Part shown: one piece after another, positions 27,060 to 36,323 of the stretch
Numbering within the stretch: the stretch's first letter is position 1
Layout of the letters: every line of letters begins with the position of its first letter
NCBI GenBank assembly: GCA_964580905.1
Contig: CAZOLR010000003.1
Span: 49,809-113,808 of the forward strand
Direction: 5' to 3'
From: G041228335 sp964580905
GTDB taxonomy: Bacteria; Pseudomonadota; Alphaproteobacteria; Puniceispirillales; UBA1172
Length of the DNA stretch: 64,000 bases
Position numbers and translations under genes: made by a program
Notes under the pieces: generated by a model
What the model saw: the letters and a program-made list of their open reading frames with translations, nothing else
Databases searched by the model: none
What the model was told of the DNA's origin: nothing

Positions 27060-27081
27060 GGTGATTTATCCTCCATCCGTC

Positions 27082-27107
27082 AGCGATGTCTTGCTATTTC
27101 CATCGCT
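27082..27107. promoter_or_regulatory. Inverted repeat in the recG/sdhE divergent gap
   Basis: AGCGATG (27082-27088) and CATCGCT (27101-27107) form a perfect 7-base inverted repeat with a 12-base spacer, close to the recG Shine-Dalgarno. No T run follows; it may be an operator or leader hairpin for recG. Confidence 0.25.
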
Positions 27108-27165
27108 CATGTTAGATCAATATTACATCCTGTGCACCATCTGCCTTAATATGTAGCCAGTTACC

Positions 27166-27435
27166 ATGACCGAAAACAGAACCCAGCGCATCCGCCGATT
27201 AATATACCGGTCTTCGTATACCGGGACCAAAGAAACTGATCTTCTGCTTGCAGGGTTTGCCCGTGATATTCTCCCGGATATGGATGATGCCGGTCTTGAT
27301 GCGTATGAAGAACTGCTTGATGCCGGGGATCCTTCAATCTGGGCCTGGGTCAGCGGGCAGGAGAATTGCCCGGACGGAATGAAGAACATAGCTCTTGATG
27401 CCCTTATCCGCTGGTCCCGGGGGCAGCACCGTTAG
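27166..27435 (+). CDS. sdhE: Succinate dehydrogenase assembly factor SdhE
   Basis: Small protein that promotes covalent flavinylation of SdhA and FrdA. The 89 residues cover the whole family (RRLIYRSS, ETDLLLAGFARDI, LDAYEELLDAGDPSIWAWVSG). At the conserved RGxxE element the protein reads TGTKE, so the Arg is replaced by Thr. Placed directly before mfd with its stop next to the mfd ATG, the usual order. Confidence 0.9.
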   Translation: MTENRTQRIRRLIYRSSYTGTKETDLLLAGFARDILPDMDDAGLDAYEELLDAGDPSIWAWVSGQENCPDGMKNIALDALIRWSRGQHR

Positions 27436-30400
27436 ATGTTTTCTTATTTTGACCATTGGCAGACCATGTCTTCAGGCAAGGTCTGGGGTATTCCGGAAGG
27501 CGCTGATGTGCTGGCGTTGAAAGCGCTGGCTGATGGTCATGATGGTCAGGCTGTCTATATAGCGCTTGACGATTCTGGACTCGCCCGGATGCGGGCATCT
27601 CTTCAACTGATCGGTGTTGACGATAATCAGATACGGACATTTCCGGCCTGGGATTGCCTTCCCTATGACCGGATTTCACCCAACGGGATCATTACGGGCC
27701 AGAGATTGAACTGTCTGGCTGATCTTGTTTCCGCCCCTCAGGCGCCGCGCATTGTGCTGACAACAATCAATGCATGGATCCAGCGTGTGCCGCCGCCGTC
27801 TCATTTCGTCAACGCATCCCTGCATCTGGACGTAGGCGGCATCCTTTCCCCTAAAGATATAAGCCAATACGCCACACAGCAGGCATACCGACGGGCAGAT
27901 ACCGTGCGCGAGGCTGGGGAATATGCCATTCGCGGAAGCATCGTGGATATATTTCCGCCCGGCGCGGATGATCCGGTACGGATTGATTTCTTTGATACGG
28001 AAATCGAGACAATCAAGACATTTGATGCGGAAACCCAGCGAAGCATGGATAAGGTCGGGTCGGTTACACTGCATCCGGTCAGTGAATTTCTTCTCGATGA
28101 TGCGACGATTGCCGAATTCCGGAGCCGGTACAGGGAGCTTTTCGGGGCCGAAGCCATGCGTGATCCTCTTTATCTTTCGGTAAGTGAGGGCAGGCATCAC
28201 CCCGGCATGGAACAGATGCTACCGTTGTTCCATGAAGCTCTGGTGCCCCTTTCTTCGTATCTTTCAGAAAAACCAGTTCTCATGGATCCGGAAGTGATGC
28301 AGGCGGCGGCACAGCGGTTTGCCCAGATCGATGATTTCTATACCGCTCGTCGTGAGGCCAGCAATGATGCGGAAACTGATCTGATATGGCGGCCGATACC
28401 ACCTGACAGCCTATATCTGACATCGAAGGAATGGGACGGCCAGCAACATGATCTTGTTTGCCACCAGCTTTCACGTTTCTCTCGACAAGAGGGTGAGGAA
28501 GGGGCGGGATTTGACCTTAAAGGACGGCGCGGGGTGATCTATCATGCCGCGGCCACGGAAAGCAGTGACAAAGGGGAAACGCTCTCAAATTCACCCAGCA
28601 AGGTTGCCGCTGAAGCTGCGGCTGATCTTGCTGCGGAAAATATTGTCGTTTTCGCCGCTTCTACCGAAGGCGCGCGCGTGCGTATGGCTGAACTGATGGC
28701 TGAGCATCTTCCCGCCAGACTCCCTGTTCAGCCAGTTCCGGATTTCAGCTCCCTTAAAAAAGGACATATCTTTTCGCTCGTCTGGCCGGTTGAGGATGGT
28801 TTCGTTCTGCCCGGACTGGTGGTTATTTCGGAAAAGGATGTATACGGCTCACGCATTGCGCGTCCGCAGGGCAAACGGCGTCGCGCGGAAAATTTCCTGA
28901 GAGAAGTTTCAAGTCTTGCGGTGGGGGATCTGGTTGTTCATGTCGATCATGGTATCGGCCGGTATGAAGGGCTTGAGAAAATTACCACCGGTGGCATTGA
29001 TCACGATTGCCTGCTCATCGTTTATGCGGGCGGGGACAAACTGTTTCTGCCGGTGGAAAATATTGATCTGTTGTCCAGATACGGCAAAGAGGGAAGCGAA
29101 GGGCAACTTGATAAACTTGGTGGTGCTTCCTGGCAGGCGCGCAAGGCACGAATCAAGGGCAGGGTGCGTGATATTGCCGAACAGCTGATCAAGGTGGCCG
29201 CGCTCAGGCAGACCGCAACATGTGAGCCTGTTGTGCCGGATGTGGGGAGTTTTGCGGAATTTTGCCAGCGGTTTCCTTACGCGGAAACAGATGATCAGCT
29301 CGATACTATTGGCGATGTGATGGATGATCTGGCATCAGGGCGGGTCATGGACAGGCTCATTTGTGGGGATGTGGGATTTGGTAAAACCGAGGTGGCCATG
29401 AGGGCCGCTTTCGCCGTTGCGATGGCAGGGTTTCAGGTGGCCGTTATCACCCCGACCACTCTACTTGCGCGTCAGCATGGCAAGACCTTTATGGACAGAT
29501 TTCAGGGCTTCCCCGTCCGTGTCGGCGTGTTGTCCCGGATGACGTCGCACGGGGCGGCAAACCAGCTGCGAAAAGATATTGCCACGGGGGACTGCCAGAT
29601 CATTGTCGGTACCCACGCCCTGCTGTCAAAGACCGTGAATTACAATAATCTCGGGCTTGTGATTGTTGATGAAGAACAGAATTTCGGGGTTACCCAGAAA
29701 GAACGGCTTAAATCCCTGCGCGGGGATATCCATGTTCTTACCTTAAGCGCAACGCCGATACCCAGAACATTGCAGATGGCGCTCAGCGGTGTGCGGGAGA
29801 TGTCAATTATCGCAACGCCTCCTGTTGACAGGCTTGCCGTGCGAACATCGGTCGGCCCTTGGGATCAGGTGGTGCTGGCCGAGGCCATCCGCCGGGAAAG
29901 ATTCCGTGGCGGGCAGGTCTTTTGCGTTTGCCCGAGAATTGATCATCTTGAACGGGTCTATAAAAGGCTGGAAACCATGGTTCCCGAGGCCCGTATTATC
30001 ACTGCCCACGGACAGATGCCGGCCGCCGAGCTTGACGACGCCATGACCAATTTCGGCGAAGGCGGGGGCGATATCCTCCTTTCCACCAATATCATTGAAA
30101 GCGGAATTGATATTCCGTCCGCCAATACGATGATCATTCACCGGGCGGACATGTTCGGCCTTTCACAGCTCTATCAGTTGCGGGGGAGAGTTGGCCGCAG
30201 CCGCCAGCGTGCCTATGCTTATCTGACTACCGATCCAACGCGTTTGCTGACCCCGAATTCCCGTCGCCGCCTTGAAGTCATGCAGACACTTGACGCGCTC
30301 GGGGCTGGCTTTTCACTGGCTTCGTATGATCTTGATATCCGTGGTGCCGGAAATCTCTTGGGGGACGAGCAATCCGGTCATGTGCGGGAGGTCGGGGTTG

Positions 30401-30924
30401 AACTTTATCAGGAAATGCTGAAAGAAGCTGTGGTTGCGGTGAAGATGGGTGAGGGTGAGGCCGGACCTGTTGACACAGCCTGGTCGCCGGTGATCAATCT
30501 CGGCGCGCCGGTCCTGTTACCGGATAGCTATGTCGAAGACCTGACCGTCCGGCTGTCTTTGTATCGTCGTATCGCGTCGCTTGAAACGATGGAAGACCTT
30601 GATCAGCTTTCAGCCGAACTGGTGGATCGTTTCGGACCTGTTCCTGATGAAGCACGTAACCTTCTTGATACCATCACCATCAAGATACTCTGCCGGATGG
30701 CAAATGTGGCCAAAGTTGACGCCGGGCCAAAAGGGGTCAGCCTTTCGTTCCGGAACAATACCTTCCCCAATCCGGAAAGACTGGTGGGGCACATAGCATC
30801 AAAATCAGGCAGGCTTCAGCTCGGCCATGATCACCGGCTGGTGATGAAACAGGCTCTTCCCTTGTCAAGTCGTGCAAAAGTCATCCGGGAACAGCTTCAG
30901 GAACTTGTTGCTCTTACGGTTTAG
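27436..30924 (+). CDS. mfd: Transcription-repair coupling factor Mfd
   Basis: Removes stalled RNA polymerase at DNA lesions and recruits UvrA. The 1162 residues are full length: UvrB-like N-terminal module (YDRISPN; REAGEYAIRGSIVDIFPPG), a CarD-like RNA polymerase-interacting domain (VGDLVVHVDHGIGRYEG), a RecG-like translocase with Walker A ICGDVGFGKTEVA, DEEQNFG box, LSATPIPRTLQ, QLRGRVGRSR, and the C-terminal TRCF domain. The stop shares four bases with the stop of the convergent DsbA-like gene. Confidence 0.98.
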   Translation: MFSYFDHWQTMSSGKVWGIPEGADVLALKALADGHDGQAVYIALDDSGLARMRASLQLIGVDDNQIRTFPAWDCLPYDRISPNGIITGQRLNCLADLVSAPQAPRIVLTTINAWIQRVPPPSHFVNASLHLDVGGILSPKDISQYATQQAYRRADTVREAGEYAIRGSIVDIFPPGADDPVRIDFFDTEIETIKTFDAETQRSMDKVGSVTLHPVSEFLLDDATIAEFRSRYRELFGAEAMRDPLYLSVSEGRHHPGMEQMLPLFHEALVPLSSYLSEKPVLMDPEVMQAAAQRFAQIDDFYTARREASNDAETDLIWRPIPPDSLYLTSKEWDGQQHDLVCHQLSRFSRQEGEEGAGFDLKGRRGVIYHAAATESSDKGETLSNSPSKVAAEAAADLAAENIVVFAASTEGARVRMAELMAEHLPARLPVQPVPDFSSLKKGHIFSLVWPVEDGFVLPGLVVISEKDVYGSRIARPQGKRRRAENFLREVSSLAVGDLVVHVDHGIGRYEGLEKITTGGIDHDCLLIVYAGGDKLFLPVENIDLLSRYGKEGSEGQLDKLGGASWQARKARIKGRVRDIAEQLIKVAALRQTATCEPVVPDVGSFAEFCQRFPYAETDDQLDTIGDVMDDLASGRVMDRLICGDVGFGKTEVAMRAAFAVAMAGFQVAVITPTTLLARQHGKTFMDRFQGFPVRVGVLSRMTSHGAANQLRKDIATGDCQIIVGTHALLSKTVNYNNLGLVIVDEEQNFGVTQKERLKSLRGDIHVLTLSATPIPRTLQMALSGVREMSIIATPPVDRLAVRTSVGPWDQVVLAEAIRRERFRGGQVFCVCPRIDHLERVYKRLETMVPEARIITAHGQMPAAELDDAMTNFGEGGGDILLSTNIIESGIDIPSANTMIIHRADMFGLSQLYQLRGRVGRSRQRAYAYLTTDPTRLLTPNSRRRLEVMQTLDALGAGFSLASYDLDIRGAGNLLGDEQSGHVREVGVELYQEMLKEAVVAVKMGEGEAGPVDTAWSPVINLGAPVLLPDSYVEDLTVRLSLYRRIASLETMEDLDQLSAELVDRFGPVPDEARNLLDTITIKILCRMANVAKVDAGPKGVSLSFRNNTFPNPERLVGHIASKSGRLQLGHDHRLVMKQALPLSSRAKVIREQLQELVALTV

Positions 30925-31547
30925 TTGCCGGATTTTTGGGCAATGACGGCATCAAACAGCGGCAGAAAGGATTCCGGCGGATGGGCACCAGATAAGGCCC
31001 ATTGATTTTCAAAAATGAAATAGGGCACGCCCTGAATTCCGAGGCGTTGGGCTTCGCTCAAATCCTTTTCCAGTTTGCGGCGCACCCCTTCGCTGGAAGG
31101 ATATGGAATATGATATCTGCCGGCAAGATCAGTGAGAAAATCATTACTGCTTATATCTGTCCCCTGTTGGAAATAGGCGTTGAACAGATCCTGCTTGAGG
31201 TCATCAGATGCTTTGTCTGCGCTGAGTACAAGGGCAATGGCGCCCCGGCTGTCCGGCGTGCGCAGGATCCTTTCAAATTGAAAATCGATCCCGGCATCTT
31301 TTCCTGTTGCGGCAATCCGGGCATAGAAACCCGGCCCGGCATTACCGAATTTCTTCTGGATATATAATTGCCTGTCCATGCCTTCGGGCGGCATGTTGGG
31401 GTTGAGCAGAAAAGCACGCCAATTAATACGAAGCGAGATACCGCCATGAAGTTCAACCGCATCTTCCAGGCGTTTTTTTCCGATCATGCACCACGGGCAT
31501 ATCACGTCGGAAAAAATATCAACACTAATGCTTGTTTTCGTTGCCAT
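30921..31547 (-). CDS. DsbA-family oxidoreductase (FrnE-like)
   Basis: Thioredoxin-fold protein of 208 residues with an N-terminal active site ICPWCMIGKKRL (CPWC) and late cis-Pro region GIQGVPYFIF. No signal peptide, so it is probably cytoplasmic, as for FrnE and related 2-hydroxychromene-2-carboxylate isomerase-like proteins. ATG 31547 is preceded by GAGG at nine bases; an upstream ATG at 31562 lacks a site. Its substrate is not known. Confidence 0.88.
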   Translation of the reverse strand: MATKTSISVDIFSDVICPWCMIGKKRLEDAVELHGGISLRINWRAFLLNPNMPPEGMDRQLYIQKKFGNAGPGFYARIAATGKDAGIDFQFERILRTPDSRGAIALVLSADKASDDLKQDLFNAYFQQGTDISSNDFLTDLAGRYHIPYPSSEGVRRKLEKDLSEAQRLGIQGVPYFIFENQWALSGAHPPESFLPLFDAVIAQKSGN

Positions 31548-31648
31548 CAGACGTATCCTCATGACGTAGTATGTATTCTGCCTAACACAGAACCAGGCGG
31601 TTATGGAAAAGTTTTCTTTTTCTTGCTGAACAACAGAGGCTCTTGACC

Positions 31649-32926
31649 ATGGGACAGGCTGTTGCCTATGTCATCCATCCCGACAACCGGCAGGATCCGC
31701 TGCCCCGGCCACCTGAGACATGCCTTCAGGAAGCCTGCGGTCTGGTCGAAGCTATCGGGGTCAATGTCGAATTTGCAGATATAACGCCGGTGAACCGGCC
31801 CCGGGCAGGAACATTTATCGGCAAGGGGTATGCTGAGATGCTCAAAGAAAGGGCTGAAGAAGATGACCATCCGCTGATAGTTATCAATACATCGCTTGCC
31901 CCTGTCCAGCAGCGAAATCTTGAAATGATAACCGGATGCAAGGTTATTGACCGTACCGCTCTTATTCTTGAGATTTTCGGTGCAAGAGCCAACACGCATG
32001 CGGGCCGGTTGCAGGTCGAGCTTGCCGCACTCAGCTTTCAGCGAAGTCGTCTTGTCCGCAGTTGGACGCACCTCGAACGCCAACGTGGTGGCGGCGGATT
32101 TCTTGGTGGCCCGGGTGAGCGTCAGATTGAACTCGACCGGCGGATGCTGATGCAACGCGTTAAGCAGATAAGACGGGAGCTGACCGATGTTGAGCGTACA
32201 CGTCTTCTTCAGCGCCAGAACAGAGACCGTGCGGAAACACCAACACTGGCGCTGATCGGCTATACCAATGCGGGGAAATCAACGTTGTTCAATGCGCTTA
32301 CCGGGGCAGGGGTGTTGTCAAAAGACATGCTTTTCGCGACCCTTGACCCGACCATGCGAGCGCTTAAACTTTCATCGTCGCGCAAGGTTGTGCTGGCCGA
32401 TACGGTTGGTTTTATCAGTCAGTTGCCGACGGAACTTGTGGAGGCGTTCAAGAGCACGCTGGAGGAGGTTGTCTCAGCTGACCTGCTGATCCATGTTCAT
32501 GACGCATCATCGCCGCTTTTGCTCGAAGAAGCTGACGATGTGTTCAAGGTTCTGCAGGATCTTGGCATTGATGAAGAAACGCTGGCAACACGGGTTGTTC
32601 ACGTGTTCAACAAGGCGGATATTGCCGGTGACATTGCGGCAACGGTTTGTGAACGTTTCACCGAACCTGTGATGATTTCGGCGCTGACCGGTGAAGGTAT
32701 CGCTGACCTTGAGAACAGAATAGAGCATCTTTTATCGATACAGGATCATATCCTTAAAATCACGGTACCCCCACATGAAGGGGCCGCAAGAGCATGGCTG
32801 TTTTCGCAAGGCAGGGTGCATCATACCTTCATGCAGGACAATGGTTGCGAGGAAATGGAAGTTACCCTTTCCGAAGCTGACTATGCGAGGTTTACAGCAC
32901 GCTGGCCTGAACTTATGCTGGATTAA
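31649..32926 (+). CDS. hflX: GTPase HflX
   Basis: Ribosome-associated GTPase that splits stalled 70S ribosomes. The 425 residues have the N-terminal HflX domain (GKGYAEML; RTALILEIFGARANT), the glycine-rich RQRGGGGFLGGPGERQIELDRR linker, and the GTPase domain with G1 GYTNAGKST, G3 DTVGFI and G4 NKAD. A TTG at 31643 is in frame, but GAGG spaced nine bases from ATG 31649 favours that start. Its TAA shares one base with the next ATG. Confidence 0.95.
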   Translation: MGQAVAYVIHPDNRQDPLPRPPETCLQEACGLVEAIGVNVEFADITPVNRPRAGTFIGKGYAEMLKERAEEDDHPLIVINTSLAPVQQRNLEMITGCKVIDRTALILEIFGARANTHAGRLQVELAALSFQRSRLVRSWTHLERQRGGGGFLGGPGERQIELDRRMLMQRVKQIRRELTDVERTRLLQRQNRDRAETPTLALIGYTNAGKSTLFNALTGAGVLSKDMLFATLDPTMRALKLSSSRKVVLADTVGFISQLPTELVEAFKSTLEEVVSADLLIHVHDASSPLLLEEADDVFKVLQDLGIDEETLATRVVHVFNKADIAGDIAATVCERFTEPVMISALTGEGIADLENRIEHLLSIQDHILKITVPPHEGAARAWLFSQGRVHHTFMQDNGCEEMEVTLSEADYARFTARWPELMLD

Positions 32927-33390
32927 TGCCGGATTTGAACCTGAAAGACATTGAGGCTGATGATCTGGGGCGCCGCCTCAAGGGGATGGGGGTAAATCTT
33001 CTCTGTCCTGATCCGCTCACCTATGCCCCGGAACTTTCCCGCATCATGGCACTGAAGCTGATCCGGGTGGATGCCTTTTTTGCCCTTCTTTCATGGAAGT
33101 CTCCGCCTGAAATCAACACTCTTATCCAGATACATGCCGATAAGAGTTATGCAAACAATCCTTATCATGCCTGCCTCAAGGAAGCCGAGATGCGCGGTGT
33201 CGGGGTTGAGCTCAGGCTTTTTGATGTTGATCCGGATGCCGCGGTAAGCAGGGCTGAGGCAACCGATGGCTGGCATGTGCTCCAGCATCCGGTGGATAAA
33301 GAACATGGAATACGGGAAGCGTTTATTCTTGACCCAATGGGATATTGCTGGGTGCCGAGCGTACCGCTTGCTGATGGAAAGAGCGCCTAG
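32926..33390 (+). CDS. Uncharacterised protein, glyoxalase/VOC-like
   Basis: I do not recognise a precise family. The 154-residue protein starts on the last base of the hflX stop codon, so it is probably co-translated with hflX. The second half (HACLKEAEMRGVGVELRLFDVDPDAAVSRAEATDGWHVLQHPVDKEHGIREAFILDPMGYCW in residue order) alternates strands and helices and ends with a FILDPMGYCWVP tail as in the vicinal oxygen chelate (glyoxalase/dioxygenase) superfamily. No obvious metal His/Glu set is certain. Cytoplasmic; no signal or membrane segment. Confidence 0.6.
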   Translation: MPDLNLKDIEADDLGRRLKGMGVNLLCPDPLTYAPELSRIMALKLIRVDAFFALLSWKSPPEINTLIQIHADKSYANNPYHACLKEAEMRGVGVELRLFDVDPDAAVSRAEATDGWHVLQHPVDKEHGIREAFILDPMGYCWVPSVPLADGKSA

Positions 33391-34973
33391 ATATCCCGTA
33401 AAACAGCGCGTGCGCAGTTGCGTCCTGGCAGGCCGCTGACCCCGCCACCCGGATGTGCGCCAGAGCCGCCAAGGTACAGGCCCTTAAGAGGCATTCTGTA
33501 ATCCGCTGACCCGACGACAGGCCGCATGGAGTAGAGCTGATCAAGGTGCAATGCCCCGTGGAAAATATCACCGCCCACCATGTTGAGTTTACGTTCGATA
33601 TCAAGGGGGGAATTGATCTGCCTTGCCACGATGGATTGGCGGAAGCCGGGGGCAAATTCTTCGATCGTGTCAATAACAGTGTCCGCGGCTTCATCACGGG
33701 CATCATCCCAACTCCGGCCATCTGGCAGATGACGACGGAAATGCTGGCAGAAAAGACTCATAACATGGGATCCATCCGGCGCCAGACTGTCGTCAAGGAG
33801 GCTCGGGATACAGAATTCAATCACCGGTTTTCGGGCCCATCCATGGGTGCAGGCGTCATCATAGGCTTTCTGAATGTAAGGGATGGATGGCATGATGTTG
33901 TTTGAGCCGTTGAGCATCATCTCCGGCGGGGTGTCCAGACCTTTGAGGGAGGTGAATCGCGGCAATTCACTTAAGGCCAGATTCATGCGGAAACTCCCGG
34001 ATTCAGATCGGTATCCCTTGATTCGCCGGCTGAAATCATCAGGCAGATCATCATGGCTGATAATATCACCAAACAGTATCTGCGGATGGCAGTTGGCGAT
34101 GACACTGCGTGATCGTATTTCTTCTCCATTCGCAAGGCGGACACCTTCAATGCGTCCGTTATGTATCAATGCGCCGGTGACCTCAGCCTCGGTTCTGATT
34201 TCAACACCGCGTGACCGGGCTGAACGGGCCATGGCCTGAGTTATGGCCCCCATTCCACCACGGGCATGACCCCATGCCCCTGTCTTGCCGTTGACCTGGC
34301 CGAATACATGATGAAGCAGAACATAAGCTGTACTGGGATGGTAGGGGCTGACAAAATTCCCGACACTGCCGCTGTAAGCCATCGTGCCCTTGAGGATATC
34401 GGTTTCAAACCACTGATCGAGGTAATGGCCGACGGATTTGGTCATGAGCTCGGCAAGATGGGCCCGATTTTCAAGGGATGCCTTTGCCAGCACGCGCCCT
34501 GTTGAGACAGTATCGGAGATCTGGCTGAACAACGATGAGGTTATGTTATACGGGGATTGTTTCATCAATGGCCGGAGAATGGCGCAAATTTCCTCCAGTA
34601 CATCATCGAGTATCGCATAGTTTTTCGCATCTTTTTCCGAAAACTTTGCAATTTCACGGCAGGAATCTTCAAGTTTCTGGGGCAGCCACAGATGCCCCTC
34701 CGGGCCAAAGGTGATCGAAGCGCCTTCGCGGGGGATAATATCAAGCCCGTGTTCTTCAAGGCGGAGATCACGGATCACTTCAGGATCAAGCAGACTGACC
34801 ACATAGGAAAATTCTGAATTCCGGAAACCCGGGGCAAATTCGGTGGTCAGGGCTGCACCGCCTATTACATCACGTCGCTCAAGTACCAGCACGGACTTAC
34901 CCTTGCCAGCCAGATATCCCGCGGCCGTCAACCCGTTATGACCAGCACCAATGATAATTGCATCATACATCAT
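33387..34973 (-). CDS. FAD-dependent oxidoreductase, phytoene desaturase/PYROXD2-like
   Basis: A 528-residue flavoprotein of the amine oxidase/CrtI-like superfamily. The N-terminus has AIIIGAGHNGLTAAGYLAGKGKSVLVLERRDVIGG split over the FAD Rossmann motif GAGHNG, and the C-terminus has the second FAD motif YLGGSGAHPGGGVSG. ATG 34973 follows GGGGAAAAG; the frame is open to 35036 without a site. It is divergent from the Rieske gene at 35112 and belongs to the same cluster, so I infer a role in oxidising the same substrate or its product. Carotenoid genes are absent, which argues against a phytoene desaturase role. Confidence 0.8.
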   Translation of the reverse strand: MMYDAIIIGAGHNGLTAAGYLAGKGKSVLVLERRDVIGGAALTTEFAPGFRNSEFSYVVSLLDPEVIRDLRLEEHGLDIIPREGASITFGPEGHLWLPQKLEDSCREIAKFSEKDAKNYAILDDVLEEICAILRPLMKQSPYNITSSLFSQISDTVSTGRVLAKASLENRAHLAELMTKSVGHYLDQWFETDILKGTMAYSGSVGNFVSPYHPSTAYVLLHHVFGQVNGKTGAWGHARGGMGAITQAMARSARSRGVEIRTEAEVTGALIHNGRIEGVRLANGEEIRSRSVIANCHPQILFGDIISHDDLPDDFSRRIKGYRSESGSFRMNLALSELPRFTSLKGLDTPPEMMLNGSNNIMPSIPYIQKAYDDACTHGWARKPVIEFCIPSLLDDSLAPDGSHVMSLFCQHFRRHLPDGRSWDDARDEAADTVIDTIEEFAPGFRQSIVARQINSPLDIERKLNMVGGDIFHGALHLDQLYSMRPVVGSADYRMPLKGLYLGGSGAHPGGGVSGLPGRNCARAVLRDI

Positions 34974-35111
34974 TCTTTTCCCCAAGTTTGCCCAGTCATC
35001 AGCGTTTATTGCAGGTTGCGCAGGATTAAAAACCATGCTGGAATATTGCGTTATACAGGGTATGATTATGAAAATTGATCAGATGAATTGCAAGCAGCCA
35101 TAACGAAATAC

Positions 35112-36323
35112 ATGGATACAGCGCGTCAACATAATATTACCGAAGGCCGGGAAGGACTGCCAGGCTGGTGTTATTCGAACAAGGAACTTTATGATCTGGA
35201 ATGCGACACGCTTTTTCGTCAGTACTGGCAGATGGCCTGTCATGTCTCAGATCTTCCGAACCCTGGTGACTACATAACGTTTGATCTTGTCGGAGAGCGC
35301 GCCATTATCATTCGCGGGCAGGATGGTGAGGTTCGCGCCTTTCATAATTTATGTCGTCACCGTGGCTCGCGTGTTGTGGCAAAAGAAAAGGGGAATTGCC
35401 CCGGCGTTATAACCTGTCCTTTCCACGCCTGGAGTTTTGAGCTGGACGGACGCCTGCGATCACCGGCACAACCGCGGAGTTTCCCCAAACTAGACCCGGA
35501 AGAATGGGGGCTGAAACCGGTTGAGATGGAAATCTGGCACGGGTTTGTTTTTATTCGTTTTCAGAAAGGCCCCCAGCCTTCGATTGCTACTGTATTGAAA
35601 AGATTCGATCAGGAAGCAGCGAACTATCACCTTGAAGATCTTCAGCCTTCCGAAGATGGCATCTACCTGATGGAAGAGGCGCCGGTAAACTGGAAATCTG
35701 TACGTGATGTCGATAATGAAGGGTATCACGTGGCTATGGCCCATCCCGGATTGCATGACCTTTACGGTAAAAATTACGTGGATGACGTGATGGTCGGGGA
35801 TACTTTCCGTTCCGTTGGCGTGATGAATGATGGTCCGGCAAAGCTCTGGTCAGTCAAGAATTACAGAAAACTCCTTGATCATCTCCCCAAACCCTGGAGC
35901 GATCTGCCGCATCAGTGGGTATATATGGGGATTTATCCGAACAGCGTTATCGGTCTTTATCCTGATGCGGTGATCTTTTATCAGGATATTCCCCTCGGGG
36001 TTAATTCTACGGCTGTTCGCGGTGCCATCTATCGCCGTGCCGATGAGGATCGGGTGACACGTGCTGCCCGATACCTTTCCTCACGGATTGATAATCTCAC
36101 CGCCGAAGAAGACCGTATGCTGACCGTGTGGGTGCAGGAAGCCATTCAGTCAAGCGCCTATGACGGGGCCATTCTCTCTGATCTTGAGGGAGGTGTTCGC
36201 TCCTATCATGACAGGTTGCGCAAAGAGATACCTGTTGTAACCCAGGACGACGAACCGCCATCAGGTTCGTTGTTGAGTTGCAATAAAACACTGGCTGAAA
36301 ACCGGGTTGGGCCGGGCACATGA
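35112..36323 (+). CDS. Rieske non-heme iron oxygenase, alpha subunit, with bridging Glu
   Basis: A 403-residue oxygenase subunit. The Rieske cluster ligands are Cys81-x-His83 in LCRHRG and Cys102-x2-His105 in TCPFHAW; the mononuclear iron site includes His206 and His211 in DNEGYHVAMAH. The residue between the centres is Glu203, as in carnitine and betaine monooxygenases, not the Asp of aromatic dioxygenases. No gene for a reductase or a small beta subunit lies near. ATG 35112 is chosen; a TTG at 35088 would add eight residues. The stop overlaps the first permease gene, so oxygenase and transporter are co-translated. I infer an N-demethylase or C-hydroxylase for a methylated amine; the substrate is unknown. 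Confidence 0.85.
   Translation: MDTARQHNITEGREGLPGWCYSNKELYDLECDTLFRQYWQMACHVSDLPNPGDYITFDLVGERAIIIRGQDGEVRAFHNLCRHRGSRVVAKEKGNCPGVITCPFHAWSFELDGRLRSPAQPRSFPKLDPEEWGLKPVEMEIWHGFVFIRFQKGPQPSIATVLKRFDQEAANYHLEDLQPSEDGIYLMEEAPVNWKSVRDVDNEGYHVAMAHPGLHDLYGKNYVDDVMVGDTFRSVGVMNDGPAKLWSVKNYRKLLDHLPKPWSDLPHQWVYMGIYPNSVIGLYPDAVIFYQDIPLGVNSTAVRGAIYRRADEDRVTRAARYLSSRIDNLTAEEDRMLTVWVQEAIQSSAYDGAILSDLEGGVRSYHDRLRKEIPVVTQDDEPPSGSLLSCNKTLAENRVGPGT

Noticed and set aside
33387..34973. Carotenoid biosynthesis (phytoene desaturase)
   Set aside because: Only the FAD-fold resemblance supports it; no crtB, crtE or other carotenoid gene is nearby, and the context is amine metabolism.
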